Of a stretch of DNA of 36,510 bases, positions 8,792-17,675 are shown piece after piece. This DNA is from an uncultured Opitutia bacterium. Lineage in GTDB: Bacteria > Verrucomicrobiota > Verrucomicrobiia > Opitutales > Opitutaceae. Where the stretch lies: NCBI GenBank assembly GCA_903896015.1, contig CAITWF010000084.1, positions 1 through 36,510 of the forward strand. Reading direction: 5' to 3'. A program made the translations under genes and the position numbers. How positions within the stretch are numbered: the first letter of the stretch is position 1; each line of letters opens with the position of its first letter. Under the pieces are notes generated by a model that was not told the origin of the DNA, made no database searches, and was given only the letters and a program-made list of their open reading frames with translations.

Positions 8792-10030
8792 GATAACCTC
8801 AGCAGCTGGGTCAACAACGAGGGCCGGACCAAAACGGAGGGCATCGTGGTGAAGCCGTTCCGCTGGCTGGATCTCCACTACAACCAGTCGGACAGTTTCC
8901 AGCCGGCCAATACTGCGTATAATATCTACCTGCAATTGCTCCCGAATCCGCAGAGCAAGGGCAAGGACTATGGATTTTCCCTCAATCTCTTCGACGGCAA
9001 GCTGGTGGCCAAAGTGAACCGCTATCAGACCGTCCAAGATAATTCACGCAGCGGACCGACCGGCGGCAGCTTCGCCCAGCGCACCTTCCGCTTTTTCTTC
9101 GACGTCAGCACGCCGCTGGCCAACTACAATCCGGCCACCAACTCGTTTGGTAACGGCAACGATCCATGGGACCTCGAGCAAGAGGGCACGCAATGGATCC
9201 TGGCGAAGAATCCCGGCATGGACGTCGAGGCCGCACGACAGGCCGCCATCAAGCAATACCTCAATCCCGTCGGGTTCGACTCCGCCTACATTGATCGAGT
9301 GCGCCAGCTCGGCGGTAACGGGTTTGCCGAGATCAACACGGTCACCTCGACGGGCTATGAATTCGAACTCGTCTACAATCCCACGAGCTACTGGACGATG
9401 AAGGTGACGGCGGCGGAGCAGAAGGCGATCGATTCGCAGCTCTCGCAATACATGAATCAATTCTTCGCCAAGAATCTCCCCTATCTGCAAGGCATCACGG
9501 ACCCCACCACCGGAGGAAACTGGTGGACGACGACTATCGGGACGAGCACCACGGGCGCGCCCTACACGTGGTATATCGCCAACATTGCCACTACCCTGAG
9601 CCAGGCGTCGGTGAACGCCGGCAAACCGCGGCAGCAGACGCGGGAATGGAGCTTTGCGGGCACCACGAACTTCCGTCTCTCCGGCATAACCGAGAACAAA
9701 TGGCTCAAGCAGGTTGCGGTCGGCGGCACCATCAGATGGGCGGACAAGGCTGCGGTTGGTTATTACGGCATAACCGACTCCGATGGGGTCATCCGCTCTC
9801 TAGATAGCAACCGCCCCATCTATGACAAGGCGCGCTATACTGTCGACCTCCTCGCGAGTTATAATCTGCGCCTTTTCAACAAAGTGCGCGCCCGCCTTCA
9901 GCTCAACGTCACGAATGTCCTGGAGGATGGCCGGCTCCAACCCATCGCCTACAATCCCGATGGCCAGGCATGGAATTACCGCATCGTCGATCCGCGCCAG
10001 TTCATCCTGAGCGCAACCTTCGACCTCTGA
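8792..10030 (+). CDS. 3' fragment of a TonB-dependent receptor (5' truncated)
   Basis: About 412 residues of the C-terminal beta-barrel. Recognisable receptor-like sequence begins near 8792 (DNLSSWVNNEGRTKTEG) and runs in one frame to the stop at 10030; the only in-frame start-like codon is GTG 8846. It has typical outer-membrane barrel features: alternating strands, KVNRYQT, LNLFDGKL, a late LNVTNVLED strand pair and the terminal ILSATFDL ending in an aromatic/leucine. The plug, TonB box and signal peptide are absent because the upstream sequence is the antisense sensor kinase. Full-length receptors of this type are about 1000 aa. The parent gene would have imported oligosaccharides and headed the enzyme cluster that follows. 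As it stands it is a pseudogene or a product of rearrangement or misassembly. Confidence 0.8.
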   Translation, partial: DNLSSWVNNEGRTKTEGIVVKPFRWLDLHYNQSDSFQPANTAYNIYLQLLPNPQSKGKDYGFSLNLFDGKLVAKVNRYQTVQDNSRSGPTGGSFAQRTFRFFFDVSTPLANYNPATNSFGNGNDPWDLEQEGTQWILAKNPGMDVEAARQAAIKQYLNPVGFDSAYIDRVRQLGGNGFAEINTVTSTGYEFELVYNPTSYWTMKVTAAEQKAIDSQLSQYMNQFFAKNLPYLQGITDPTTGGNWWTTTIGTSTTGAPYTWYIANIATTLSQASVNAGKPRQQTREWSFAGTTNFRLSGITENKWLKQVAVGGTIRWADKAAVGYYGITDSDGVIRSLDSNRPIYDKARYTVDLLASYNLRLFNKVRARLQLNVTNVLEDGRLQPIAYNPDGQAWNYRIVDPRQFILSATFDL

Positions 10031-10039
10031 GCGGAGCCC

Positions 10040-10064
10040 AACCTCACGGTGGCGAGGTTTTTCG
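10040..10064 (+). terminator. Short stem-loop with T-run after the receptor fragment
   Basis: AACCTC (10040-10045) pairs with GAGGTT (10054-10059) and is followed directly by Ts, 9 bases after the receptor stop. It has the form of a weak intrinsic terminator on the plus strand. Confidence 0.5.
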
Positions 10065-10085
10065 CTTCAACATCTGAGACAGGCG

Positions 10086-10117
10086 ACAACTCCCCAGCCT
10101 CGCGGTCGGGGAGTTGT
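10086..10117 (+). terminator. Strong 10-bp stem-loop after the receptor fragment
   Basis: ACAACTCCCC (10086-10095) and GGGGAGTTGT (10108-10117) form a perfect 10-bp stem with a 12-base loop; a pyrimidine-rich tail follows. It lies between the receptor fragment and the first GH2 gene, and probably ends or attenuates transcription there, so the GH2 gene likely has its own promoter in 10118-10237. Confidence 0.7.
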
Positions 10118-10237
10118 TCTGGCCTTCTCCCTCGTCGGAAACGAAAGATTCCCGTCCAATCCGACGCCGATTCACTTCCGCTCGCTCCACCCGTCCAGCT
10201 TGCACCACCTCATTCCTTTCTCTGACTGCCCGCTTTT

Positions 10238-12934
10238 ATGATCATCCAATCCTATCGCTCCTGCGTCGTCGCCGCCCTGTTGGCGAGCGCGACCGTGCTG
10301 ACCGCGCTTGCCGCCGAGCCGCGTTTCACACCGCCCGCCACGCCGCGGGCCACGTATAATTTCAATCCCGGCTGGAAATTTGTCTTCGCAGATGTCGCCG
10401 GCGCCGACCAGCCGGGCTTCGACGATTCGAAGTGGGCGAGCGTCAGTCTGCCGCACACGTGGAACGAAACCGATTCCTATCGCGCCTACATCAGCCACAG
10501 TGGCGGCGACCAGACGGAGAAATTTGGCGTCGGCTGGTATCGCAAGCATTTCAAACTCCCCGCCAGCGTCGAAGCCGGCCAGAAGGTGTTCATCCAGTTC
10601 GACGGCCTGCGGCAGGCGGGCTGGTTCTTCATCAACGGCCAGCCCGTCGGCAAATACGAAAACGGCGTCACGGCGGTCGGCATCGACATCTCAAAGTTCG
10701 CGAAATTCGGCGGTCAGGAAAATGTCCTCGCCGTGAAAGTGGACAACAACCCCGGCTACAAGGAGGAGGCCACCGGCACGCCGTTCCTCTGGAACTCGAA
10801 AGATTTCAACCCGAACTTCGGCGGCCTCAATCGCGACTCTACCCTGATCGTCGCGGGCCAGATTTACCAGACGTTGCCGCTCTTCGAGGGCCTCAAAACC
10901 ACCGGCATTTACGTTTATTCGGAGGCGATCGATCTGAAGAAAAAATCCACCGACGTGAAGGTGGAGGCGCAGGTCGTCAACGAGACCGGCGACTACGCTT
11001 CGATCACGCTTTCGGCCGTCGTCGTGGATGCAAATGGCGTCGTGCGCGCGAAATTGGACGGCAACACCTCCGATCTCGTCGCGGGTCAATCGGAAGTTTT
11101 CAATGCGACGGGAACGCTGGCCGGCGCGCGCTTCTGGGACGTGAAGGATCCGTATCTTTACCGCGTTTATTCGATGCTGTCGGTGAACGGCAAGGTGGTC
11201 GACGTCGTTGAGACGACCACGGGTTTCCGCCAGACGGAATTCAAGGGCGGCGCGGGCACCGGTGGCGTGTGGCTGAACGGCCGCTTCGTCTGGCTCACCG
11301 GCTACGCGATCCGCTCGGCCAACGACTGGGCCGGCCTCGGTGGCGCCTATCCCGACTGGATGCATGATTTCACCCTCAACATGGTGCGCGAGAGCAACGG
11401 CAATTACATGCGCTGGATGCACGTCGCGCCGCAACGGGCCGATGTCGCGGCCTGCGACCGGCTGGGCATCGTCGAAATTTGCCCCGCGGGCGACAAGGAG
11501 CGGATGGTCACCGGCCGGCAATGGGATCAGCGCGCCGAGGTGATGCGAGATACAATTATTTTCTACCGCAACAACCCCAGCATCTTCTTCTGGGAAGCGG
11601 GCAACACGATCGTGACGCCCGAGCAGATGACCCAGATGGTCGCGATGCGCAAAGAACTCGACCCGCACGGCGGTCGCGTCATGGGCACGCGCGACAACGA
11701 TCTCGCCGACGCCAACAAGGCGCTGACGCCGATGTCGGAATTTTACGGCGTGATGATCGGGCAGGCGCCGCAAACCGACAAGGTCGCGGGCGACGACATC
11801 TTCCGCGGCTATGCGATCACCCGCCGCGACAAGGCGCCGCTGATCGAGACCGAGGATTTCCGTGATGAGGCGGGCCGCAACGTGTGGGATGAATTTTCGC
11901 CACCGCATTTCGGTTTCAAGCCGAAGACCGGCACCGGACGCGATGGCCGTCCCGTCGACAGCTGGCATTGGAACTCCGAGACCTTCTGCCTCGCCGCCAC
12001 CACGCGCTATGCGAGCTATGTCCGCAATCGCATCGACAACCCCGATCCCGCGCACTCGAAGTGGTCGGCCTATTGCTCGATCTACTTCGCCGACTCCGAT
12101 GCCGACGGCCGCCAGACAGGCAGCTATGTGCTGCGGGTGAGCGGCAAGGTGGACGGCGTGCGCATTCCGAAGTCGCTCTACTACGTCTCACGCGTGATGC
12201 AGAACGAGCAGCCCGACATCCACATCATCGGCCACTGGAATTATCCCGCCGATACGAAAAAGACGATGTATGTCGCCGCCTCGAACTGCGATCAGGTGGA
12301 GCTCTTCGTTAACGGCAAGTCGCTCGGCGTGCAGACCAAGGTCTATAAGTTCGTCGATACGTTCGGCGGCCGTGGCCCGGGCTCGGAAGAACGGAATGCG
12401 GGCCTCGACACGGGCTACGTTTACGCTTTCCCGGATGTCGTGTTCGCGCCCGGTGCGATCAAGGCCGTGGCAAGCAAGGGCGGCAAAGTCGTCGCCCAGC
12501 AGGAAATCCAGACGGCCGGCGATCCCGCCGCGATCAAGCTCACGCTCCACACCGGCCCACAAGGCCTGCAGGCCGACGGCAGCGATGTGGCGCTGATCGA
12601 CTTCGAGGTCGTCGATGCGCAAGGCCGCCGCTGCCCGACCGACGAGGCGCGCGTGGACTTCGCGGTCGATGGCCCGGTGATCTGGCGCGGCGGGTTCAAC
12701 GCCGCGAAGCTCGAAACGACGAACAATCTCTGGCTCGACACCGAGTGCGGCATCAACCGCGTGGCGATCCGCTCGACGATGACCGCGGGCAAGATCACGG
12801 TGACCGCGAAGCGCGACGGGCTGAAATCCGCCACGGTCACGGTCGACTCGAAGCCGATGGAAATCGTCAACGGCCTCGGTCGCGCGCTCCCGCAGACGCT
12901 GTCCGGCGCGGCGCTCGCGACCGCTGCGAAGTAA
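10238..12934 (+). CDS. Secreted glycoside hydrolase family 2 protein (paralogue A)
   Basis: 898 aa with a signal peptide (hydrophobic 10-25, cleavage around ALA|AEP). Domains: N-terminal jelly-roll sugar-binding domain (~35-220, NPGWKF...SLPHTWN...GVGWYRKHF), immunoglobulin-like sandwich (~225-340), TIM barrel (~345-640), then C-terminal Ig-like domains (ETYVNGKSLGV-type strand ~690; ~760-870). The general GH2 plan suggests beta-galactosidase or a related exo-enzyme acting on pectin side chains. Odd point: beta-strand 4 reads NPSIFFWEAGNT (E453, N456, T457), so the Glu that normally follows Asn as acid/base is Thr; candidate acids are E453 and E537/E539 in IETED. It precedes a close tandem paralogue. 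GH2 fold is secure, substrate is not. Confidence 0.85.
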   Translation: MIIQSYRSCVVAALLASATVLTALAAEPRFTPPATPRATYNFNPGWKFVFADVAGADQPGFDDSKWASVSLPHTWNETDSYRAYISHSGGDQTEKFGVGWYRKHFKLPASVEAGQKVFIQFDGLRQAGWFFINGQPVGKYENGVTAVGIDISKFAKFGGQENVLAVKVDNNPGYKEEATGTPFLWNSKDFNPNFGGLNRDSTLIVAGQIYQTLPLFEGLKTTGIYVYSEAIDLKKKSTDVKVEAQVVNETGDYASITLSAVVVDANGVVRAKLDGNTSDLVAGQSEVFNATGTLAGARFWDVKDPYLYRVYSMLSVNGKVVDVVETTTGFRQTEFKGGAGTGGVWLNGRFVWLTGYAIRSANDWAGLGGAYPDWMHDFTLNMVRESNGNYMRWMHVAPQRADVAACDRLGIVEICPAGDKERMVTGRQWDQRAEVMRDTIIFYRNNPSIFFWEAGNTIVTPEQMTQMVAMRKELDPHGGRVMGTRDNDLADANKALTPMSEFYGVMIGQAPQTDKVAGDDIFRGYAITRRDKAPLIETEDFRDEAGRNVWDEFSPPHFGFKPKTGTGRDGRPVDSWHWNSETFCLAATTRYASYVRNRIDNPDPAHSKWSAYCSIYFADSDADGRQTGSYVLRVSGKVDGVRIPKSLYYVSRVMQNEQPDIHIIGHWNYPADTKKTMYVAASNCDQVELFVNGKSLGVQTKVYKFVDTFGGRGPGSEERNAGLDTGYVYAFPDVVFAPGAIKAVASKGGKVVAQQEIQTAGDPAAIKLTLHTGPQGLQADGSDVALIDFEVVDAQGRRCPTDEARVDFAVDGPVIWRGGFNAAKLETTNNLWLDTECGINRVAIRSTMTAGKITVTAKRDGLKSATVTVDSKPMEIVNGLGRALPQTLSGAALATAAK

Positions 12935-12957
12935 CGGCAAGAGCGCGTCGTTTAAAT

Positions 12958-12997
12958 CAGCCGGCTCGGTTCGTGCGAACGTGGACCGAGCCGGCTG
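12958..12997. terminator. 13-bp perfect stem-loop between the two GH2 genes
   Basis: CAGCCGGCTCGGT (12958-12970) and ACCGAGCCGGCTG (12985-12997) are perfect inverted repeats with a 14-base loop, 23 bases after the stop of paralogue A and 35 before the start of paralogue B. There is no T-run, so it may act as a Rho-assisted terminator, an mRNA-stabilising hairpin or an attenuator between the two genes. Confidence 0.65.
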
Positions 12998-13032
12998 CTC
13001 CCTCCGAAGAAACCTCGAGCCGATTTAATCCC

Positions 13033-15579
13033 ATGCGCCTGCCAACCCCGTTTCGCCCCTCCCGCCTGACGGCGGGAATGGTCCTGTTCGTCCTGCTTGG
13101 TTTTTCGGCGCTGGCCGCGGAGCCGCGCTATCAGCCGCCAGCCTCGCCGCGCGCGACCTACAACTTCAATCCCGGCTGGAAATTCCTGCGCGAGGATGTT
13201 CCCGGCGCGGAAGCGGTGAATTTCGACGACCGCGCGTGGGCGAGTGTCGGCCTGCCGCATACGTGGAACGACGTGGACAGCTACCGTGCGCACATCAGCC
13301 ACCCCGGCGGCGATCAAACGATCTTTCTCGGCATCGGCTGGTATCGGAAGCATTTCACGCTGCCGGCCGGCACCGAAGGGCAGAAGATTTTTCTCGAGTT
13401 TGAAGGCCTCCGCCAGGCGGCGCGTTTTTATCTCAACGGCCAGCCGCTTGGCCTCTTCGAGAACGGCATTACGGCGTGCGGACTCGATCTCACGGCGCTC
13501 GTGAAGTTCGGCGCGCAGGATAACGTGCTCGCGGTGCAGGTGGACAACCGGCCGACTTACAAGGAGGAGGCCACCGGCACCGAGTTCGAATGGAAGAACA
13601 GCAACAGCAACCCGAACTTCGGCGGACTCACCCGCAACGTCTGGCTGCATGCGATGGGCACCGTCTATCAAACCCTCCCGCTCTACGAAAACCTGAAGAC
13701 GACCGGCGTGTATGTCTTCGGAAAAAACTACGACATCAAGGGCCGCAGTGCCGAGATCAACGTCGAATCGCAGGTGCGCAACGAGTCGACGGGCAACGCG
13801 GCACTCACGCTCGCCGCAGTGGTCGTGGGCGCGGACGGCGTCGTCCGTGCGCAGATCCAAGGAGGAACCGCGAACCTCGCCGCCGGCCAGACCGCGACGC
13901 TGACGGCCGCCGGTCCGCTCGTCGGGGCGCGTTTCTGGGATGTCAGCGACCCCTATCTTTACGACGTGTATTCCGTCCTATCGGTAAATGGCAAGGTGGC
14001 CGACGTGTGCAAGATTCACACCGGCTTCCGCAAGGCCGAATTCAAGGGCGGCGCCGGCACCGGCGGTGTGTGGCTCAACGACAAATTCGTCTGGCTCACC
14101 GGCTATGCGCAGCGCGCGGCCAACGACTGGCCCGGCCTGGGCTCCGCATATCCCGACTGGATGCACGACTACACGGCAGCGCTGCTGCGCGAGAGCAACG
14201 GCAACTACGTTCGCTGGATGCACATCTCGCCCACGCGCGCGGACGTCACGTCCTGCGACAAGTTTGGCATCGCGAATGCCTGTCCGGCGGGCGACGGCGA
14301 ACACGAGACCTTCGACCGCCAGTGGGATCAGCGTGTGGAGGTGATGCGCGACTCCATCATCTATTTCCGCAACAATCCCAGCATTCTCTTCTGGGAAGCG
14401 GGCAATGCCGCGATCAACGCGGCGCATATGCAGCAGATGGTGGCACTGCGGAAGGAACTGGATCCGAGCGGCGGACGGGTCATGGGCTGCCGTTCGCTTC
14501 GCGATCCGGGCGCGATCGCGTCCGCGGAATATTTCGGCATGATGCTCGGCCGGCCCGACGGAAACGAAATGCGCGACAAGGCCCCGTTGATCGAGACCGA
14601 GGATTTTCGTGACGAGGGCGCGCGCGCCATCTGGGACGATTTTTCCCCGCCGCATTTCGGCTTCAAAAAAGGCCCGATGGACAGCTACAACTGGAATTCC
14701 GAGAACTTCGCGCTCGCGGGCGTCCGCCGGTATTTCAACTTCCTGTCCAACCGCATCGACAATCCCGATTCGGCCCATTCGAAGTATGCGGCCTACGCTT
14801 CGATTTACTGGTCGGACTCCGATGCGGACGGCCGGCAGCAGAGCAGCCAGGTCCTGCGCGTGAGCGGCAAGGTGGACGGCGTGCGCCTGCCGAAGGAAAT
14901 TTTCTACGCCTCGCGCGTGATGCAAAGCTCCGTGCCGGACCTGCACATCGTCGGCCACTGGAATTACCCGGCCGACACGAAGAAGACCATCAGCGTCGTC
15001 GCCTCCCTGTGCGACTCGGTCGAACTCTTCGTCAACGGCCGCTCGCTCGGCGTGAACACCACGCCGCAAAACGGCTTTGTCTATGCCTTCCCGGAGGTCG
15101 TGTTTGAGCCCGGCGCGATCAAGGCCATCGCCACCAAGGGCGGCAAAGTCGTCGCGCAACAGGAAATCCAGACCGCGGGCGAGGCGAAGGCGATCAAGCT
15201 CACACTGCACACCGGACCGCAAGGCCTGCAGGCCGATGGCAGCGACGTGGCATTGATCGACTTCGAGGTCGTCGATGCGCAAGGCCGCCGCTGCCCGACC
15301 GACGAGGCGCGCGTGGATTTCGAGGTCGGCGGCCCGGTGATCTGGCGCGGCGGATTCAACGCCGCCAAGCTCAACACCACGAACAATCTCTACCTCGACA
15401 CCGAGTGCGGCATCAACCGTATCGCCGTGCGCTCCACGATGACCGCCGGGAAAATCACCGTGACCGCCAAACGCGAAGGCCTCACTCCTGCCACCATGAC
15501 GATCCAATCCATGCCCGTGGAGATTGCCGGCGGGCTCGAACGACCGAGCCCGCAGACTCTGTCAGCGCCGGCGCCGTGA
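13033..15579 (+). CDS. Secreted glycoside hydrolase family 2 protein (paralogue B)
   Basis: 848 aa from the ATG at 13033, which begins a signal peptide (MRLPTPFRPSRL, hydrophobic 15-28, ALAAEPRY); the open frame upstream overlaps paralogue A and is not used. Same layout as paralogue A: jelly-roll, Ig-like, TIM barrel, Ig-like C-terminal domains. About 50 residues shorter, mainly through loss of the KVYKFVDTFGGRG-type loop and of the insertion before the IETED motif. Strand 4 reads NPSILFWEAGNA (E455, N458, A459), again without the Asn-Glu pair; IETED is E521/E523. A 64-base stretch at 15254-15317 is identical to 12594-12657 in paralogue A. The pair probably acts on related linkages of the same polysaccharide. 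Confidence 0.85.
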   Translation: MRLPTPFRPSRLTAGMVLFVLLGFSALAAEPRYQPPASPRATYNFNPGWKFLREDVPGAEAVNFDDRAWASVGLPHTWNDVDSYRAHISHPGGDQTIFLGIGWYRKHFTLPAGTEGQKIFLEFEGLRQAARFYLNGQPLGLFENGITACGLDLTALVKFGAQDNVLAVQVDNRPTYKEEATGTEFEWKNSNSNPNFGGLTRNVWLHAMGTVYQTLPLYENLKTTGVYVFGKNYDIKGRSAEINVESQVRNESTGNAALTLAAVVVGADGVVRAQIQGGTANLAAGQTATLTAAGPLVGARFWDVSDPYLYDVYSVLSVNGKVADVCKIHTGFRKAEFKGGAGTGGVWLNDKFVWLTGYAQRAANDWPGLGSAYPDWMHDYTAALLRESNGNYVRWMHISPTRADVTSCDKFGIANACPAGDGEHETFDRQWDQRVEVMRDSIIYFRNNPSILFWEAGNAAINAAHMQQMVALRKELDPSGGRVMGCRSLRDPGAIASAEYFGMMLGRPDGNEMRDKAPLIETEDFRDEGARAIWDDFSPPHFGFKKGPMDSYNWNSENFALAGVRRYFNFLSNRIDNPDSAHSKYAAYASIYWSDSDADGRQQSSQVLRVSGKVDGVRLPKEIFYASRVMQSSVPDLHIVGHWNYPADTKKTISVVASLCDSVELFVNGRSLGVNTTPQNGFVYAFPEVVFEPGAIKAIATKGGKVVAQQEIQTAGEAKAIKLTLHTGPQGLQADGSDVALIDFEVVDAQGRRCPTDEARVDFEVGGPVIWRGGFNAAKLNTTNNLYLDTECGINRIAVRSTMTAGKITVTAKREGLTPATMTIQSMPVEIAGGLERPSPQTLSAPAP

Positions 15580-15629
15580 CGCGTTGGGCTTACAACAGCC
15601 GTTTGCATCGATTGATGCTTCCCTGTCGC

Positions 15630-15658
15630 GCCTTGCACAAAAGCAAGTGTTGCAAGGC
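15630..15658. terminator. 8-bp stem-loop downstream of GH2 paralogue B
   Basis: GCCTTGCA (15630-15637) and TGCAAGGC (15651-15658) are perfect inverted repeats around 13 bases, 50 bases after the GH2 stop. No T-run follows. It could end the GH2 transcript or be an operator for the next gene. Confidence 0.4.
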
Positions 15659-15849
15659 ACGATTCGGCAACACGCGACCCGCAAATTGTGATCCAGGGGT
15701 TACGGCAGAGTCGTTTTCACCGAGCTGGATGCATGCGGAGCAGTTTGAAAAGTCATGCGCTGACTGCGACCCTGCCCGGTCGTTCGCAACCTTTCGCGGT
15801 CTTGAGCGACTACCTTTGGGCTGGTTCCGTTTCCCCTCAGCAACCACTG

Positions 15850-15867
15850 CAATCGGAATAACGATTG
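15850..15867. promoter_or_regulatory. Small dyad just upstream of the beta-propeller start
   Basis: CAATCG (15850-15855) and CGATTG (15862-15867) flank GAATAA, ending 19 bases before the ATG at 15887. It is compact enough to be a repressor site overlapping the promoter or start region. Functional role is speculative. Confidence 0.25.
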
Positions 15868-15886
15868 GTGTCCGCCGCGAAGCCAA

Positions 15887-17662
15887 ATGAACAAAATCCT
15901 GATCCCACTGATGCCAGTGTTGTTTCTGCTGCCGGTTTCGCGCGCCGCCGCGCCGGTGCGAGCGGGCAACGTGGTGCTCAATGCCACTTCGTTTTTGGGC
16001 GAACTGCCCGATGGCGACACCGCGCAAAACGGTCCGCCGCGCAACGGCGGTGGCGGTCGCCGCGGTGGCGCTCCCGCCGCAACGCCCGCACGGCCAACAC
16101 CGACGTTCACGTTTGAAAACTTCGCGATCAACCTGAGCGCGCCCACGTCGATTGGCGCGAAGGCCGACATCCCGCAGGCGGGCACGTGGCATCTCTACGT
16201 TCGCTCGCGCAGCGTGACGGATGGGAGTTCATTCAAAGTCTCCGTCGGCGACAAAACCAGCGCCGACACGTTCGGCGATGCACCCGGCGGCGCGTTTCAA
16301 TCCGGCGGCAGCTTCGAGCTCCAACGCGGTCCGCTCAAAGTCACGCTCACCGACATTCATCACGGCTGCGCCTTCGATGTGCTGCTGCTCTCGCAGAAAG
16401 CCGATCTCAAGGAATCCGATCTCGCTCCGCTGCAATACCCCGAGGACATCGTGCTCCTCAAAGAATACCCGCTGCCCGTCGCGATCGAGGGCGTGAAATT
16501 CGGCGATCTCAACGGCGATGGCAAAACCGACCTCGTCGTCCTCACGCCCAACTACTCGACCTACGCCTACGACAATAGCGGCAAGGAACTCTGGCATGTC
16601 GACGCGCCGTCCGGCGGGAGCGAGCTTCGTTCGCAGTTCGAGGCGCCGGGTGTCGTCTGGGATTTCGATCACGACGGCAAGGCCGAGGTCGTCGCGTGGG
16701 CCATGCTCGATGGCAAGGAAACGCTCGCGATGTATGACGGCGGGACCGGCGCGATCAAACACCAGGTTCCCTGGCCCACGCCGCCGATGCCGCACGTGTA
16801 TAATAATTTCCGGCTCGCGATCGCGAATCTTCATCCCGGCTATCCCGACAGCCTGATCGTTTACACCGACTCCGGCGGCACGGTGTCGATCAACGCCTAT
16901 GGTCCTTCGCTCGATCTGCTCTGGTCCTACAGTCATCCGCGGCTGAAAGATTATCACGGCCACTACATTTATCCGGTCGATATCAACGGCGACGGCATCG
17001 ACGAAGTTTACGTTTCCCACGTAATGCTCGACGCCAAAGGCCACGAGGTCTGGAACAACTACGCGGAATTTCCCGACAACCACGACCACGTCGATTCCGC
17101 GCGTTTCATCGATCTAAACGGCGACGGCAAACTCGAGATCATCGCCGGCCAATCCGACGTCGGCACCGTGCTCTACGATGCCACGACCGGCAAACCCCTC
17201 TGGCAGCGCTTTGCGAATCACAACCAGAAGGTCGAAGGCGGACCCTATCGTGCCGACATTCCCGGCCAGGTGATTGTCGCGAGTTCGCGTTTCTACGTCG
17301 GCGGTCTCGGCGCGCTGCTCCGCTGGTATGATCCGCAGGGGCACCGCATCGACATCTGGCCGAAGAATCCCATCCCGGGAAATCCGAATTTTTCGAAGGG
17401 CGACTTCAAAGGCGACGGCCGGAACCAGCTCTTCTGGCAGCGCTTCCGCATCGAGGCCGATGGAACCGGCACGATCGCGTTTCCCGACGAGGTCTTCCAT
17501 ATGTTCGACTTCATGGGCACGGGCAACGACCAGCCCGTGACCGTCAATCGCAACGGCATGGTCCGCATCTACGGCTACAAAAACGCGAAGCCGAACCCGA
17601 CCGCCGAGAAGAGTGATCCGCTCTATCGCGCGCACGCGATCGCGAACCACACGCACTACTGA
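15887..17662 (+). CDS. Secreted FG-GAP/VCBS beta-propeller protein, distantly like PL11 rhamnogalacturonan lyases
   Basis: 591 aa with a signal peptide (1-20, VSRAAA). A Gly/Arg/Pro-rich linker (~50-72) leads into a beta-sandwich (~73-190), followed by a propeller with five calcium-type loops: DLNGDGKTD (D207), DFDHDGKAE (D259), DINGDGIDE (D365), DLNGDGKLE (D409) and DFKGDGRNQ (D506). The layout DxDGDGxxE followed by a summarised 'YDGGTG' strand and a late GGPYRADIPG/NPNFSKGDFKGDGRNQ segment recalls PL11 rhamnogalacturonan lyases such as YesW, but similarity is weak and the PL11 catalytic set cannot be confirmed by eye. Context (next to an acetylesterase domain and PL26) supports a role in rhamnogalacturonan binding or cleavage. 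It may instead be a non-catalytic surface binding protein. Confidence 0.65.
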   Translation: MNKILIPLMPVLFLLPVSRAAAPVRAGNVVLNATSFLGELPDGDTAQNGPPRNGGGGRRGGAPAATPARPTPTFTFENFAINLSAPTSIGAKADIPQAGTWHLYVRSRSVTDGSSFKVSVGDKTSADTFGDAPGGAFQSGGSFELQRGPLKVTLTDIHHGCAFDVLLLSQKADLKESDLAPLQYPEDIVLLKEYPLPVAIEGVKFGDLNGDGKTDLVVLTPNYSTYAYDNSGKELWHVDAPSGGSELRSQFEAPGVVWDFDHDGKAEVVAWAMLDGKETLAMYDGGTGAIKHQVPWPTPPMPHVYNNFRLAIANLHPGYPDSLIVYTDSGGTVSINAYGPSLDLLWSYSHPRLKDYHGHYIYPVDINGDGIDEVYVSHVMLDAKGHEVWNNYAEFPDNHDHVDSARFIDLNGDGKLEIIAGQSDVGTVLYDATTGKPLWQRFANHNQKVEGGPYRADIPGQVIVASSRFYVGGLGALLRWYDPQGHRIDIWPKNPIPGNPNFSKGDFKGDGRNQLFWQRFRIEADGTGTIAFPDEVFHMFDFMGTGNDQPVTVNRNGMVRIYGYKNAKPNPTAEKSDPLYRAHAIANHTHY

Positions 17663-17675
17663 GGAGACGCACCCC

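Larger units (their letters stand above)
15580..15886. other. Intergenic region before the beta-propeller gene
   Basis: 307 bases without a gene. It holds two inverted repeats listed separately (15630-15658 and 15850-15867). The rest shows no open frame of interest and no recognisable RNA gene; it probably contains the promoter of the 15887-18218 pair. Confidence 0.45.

Noticed and set aside
8780-9037. N-terminal extension of the kinase frame to a start at 9037
   Set aside because: It is antisense to receptor-barrel sequence and has no signal peptide or propeller repeats.
12745-13032. Upstream extension of GH2 paralogue B
   Set aside because: It overlaps paralogue A in another frame; the ATG at 13033 starts a clean signal peptide.
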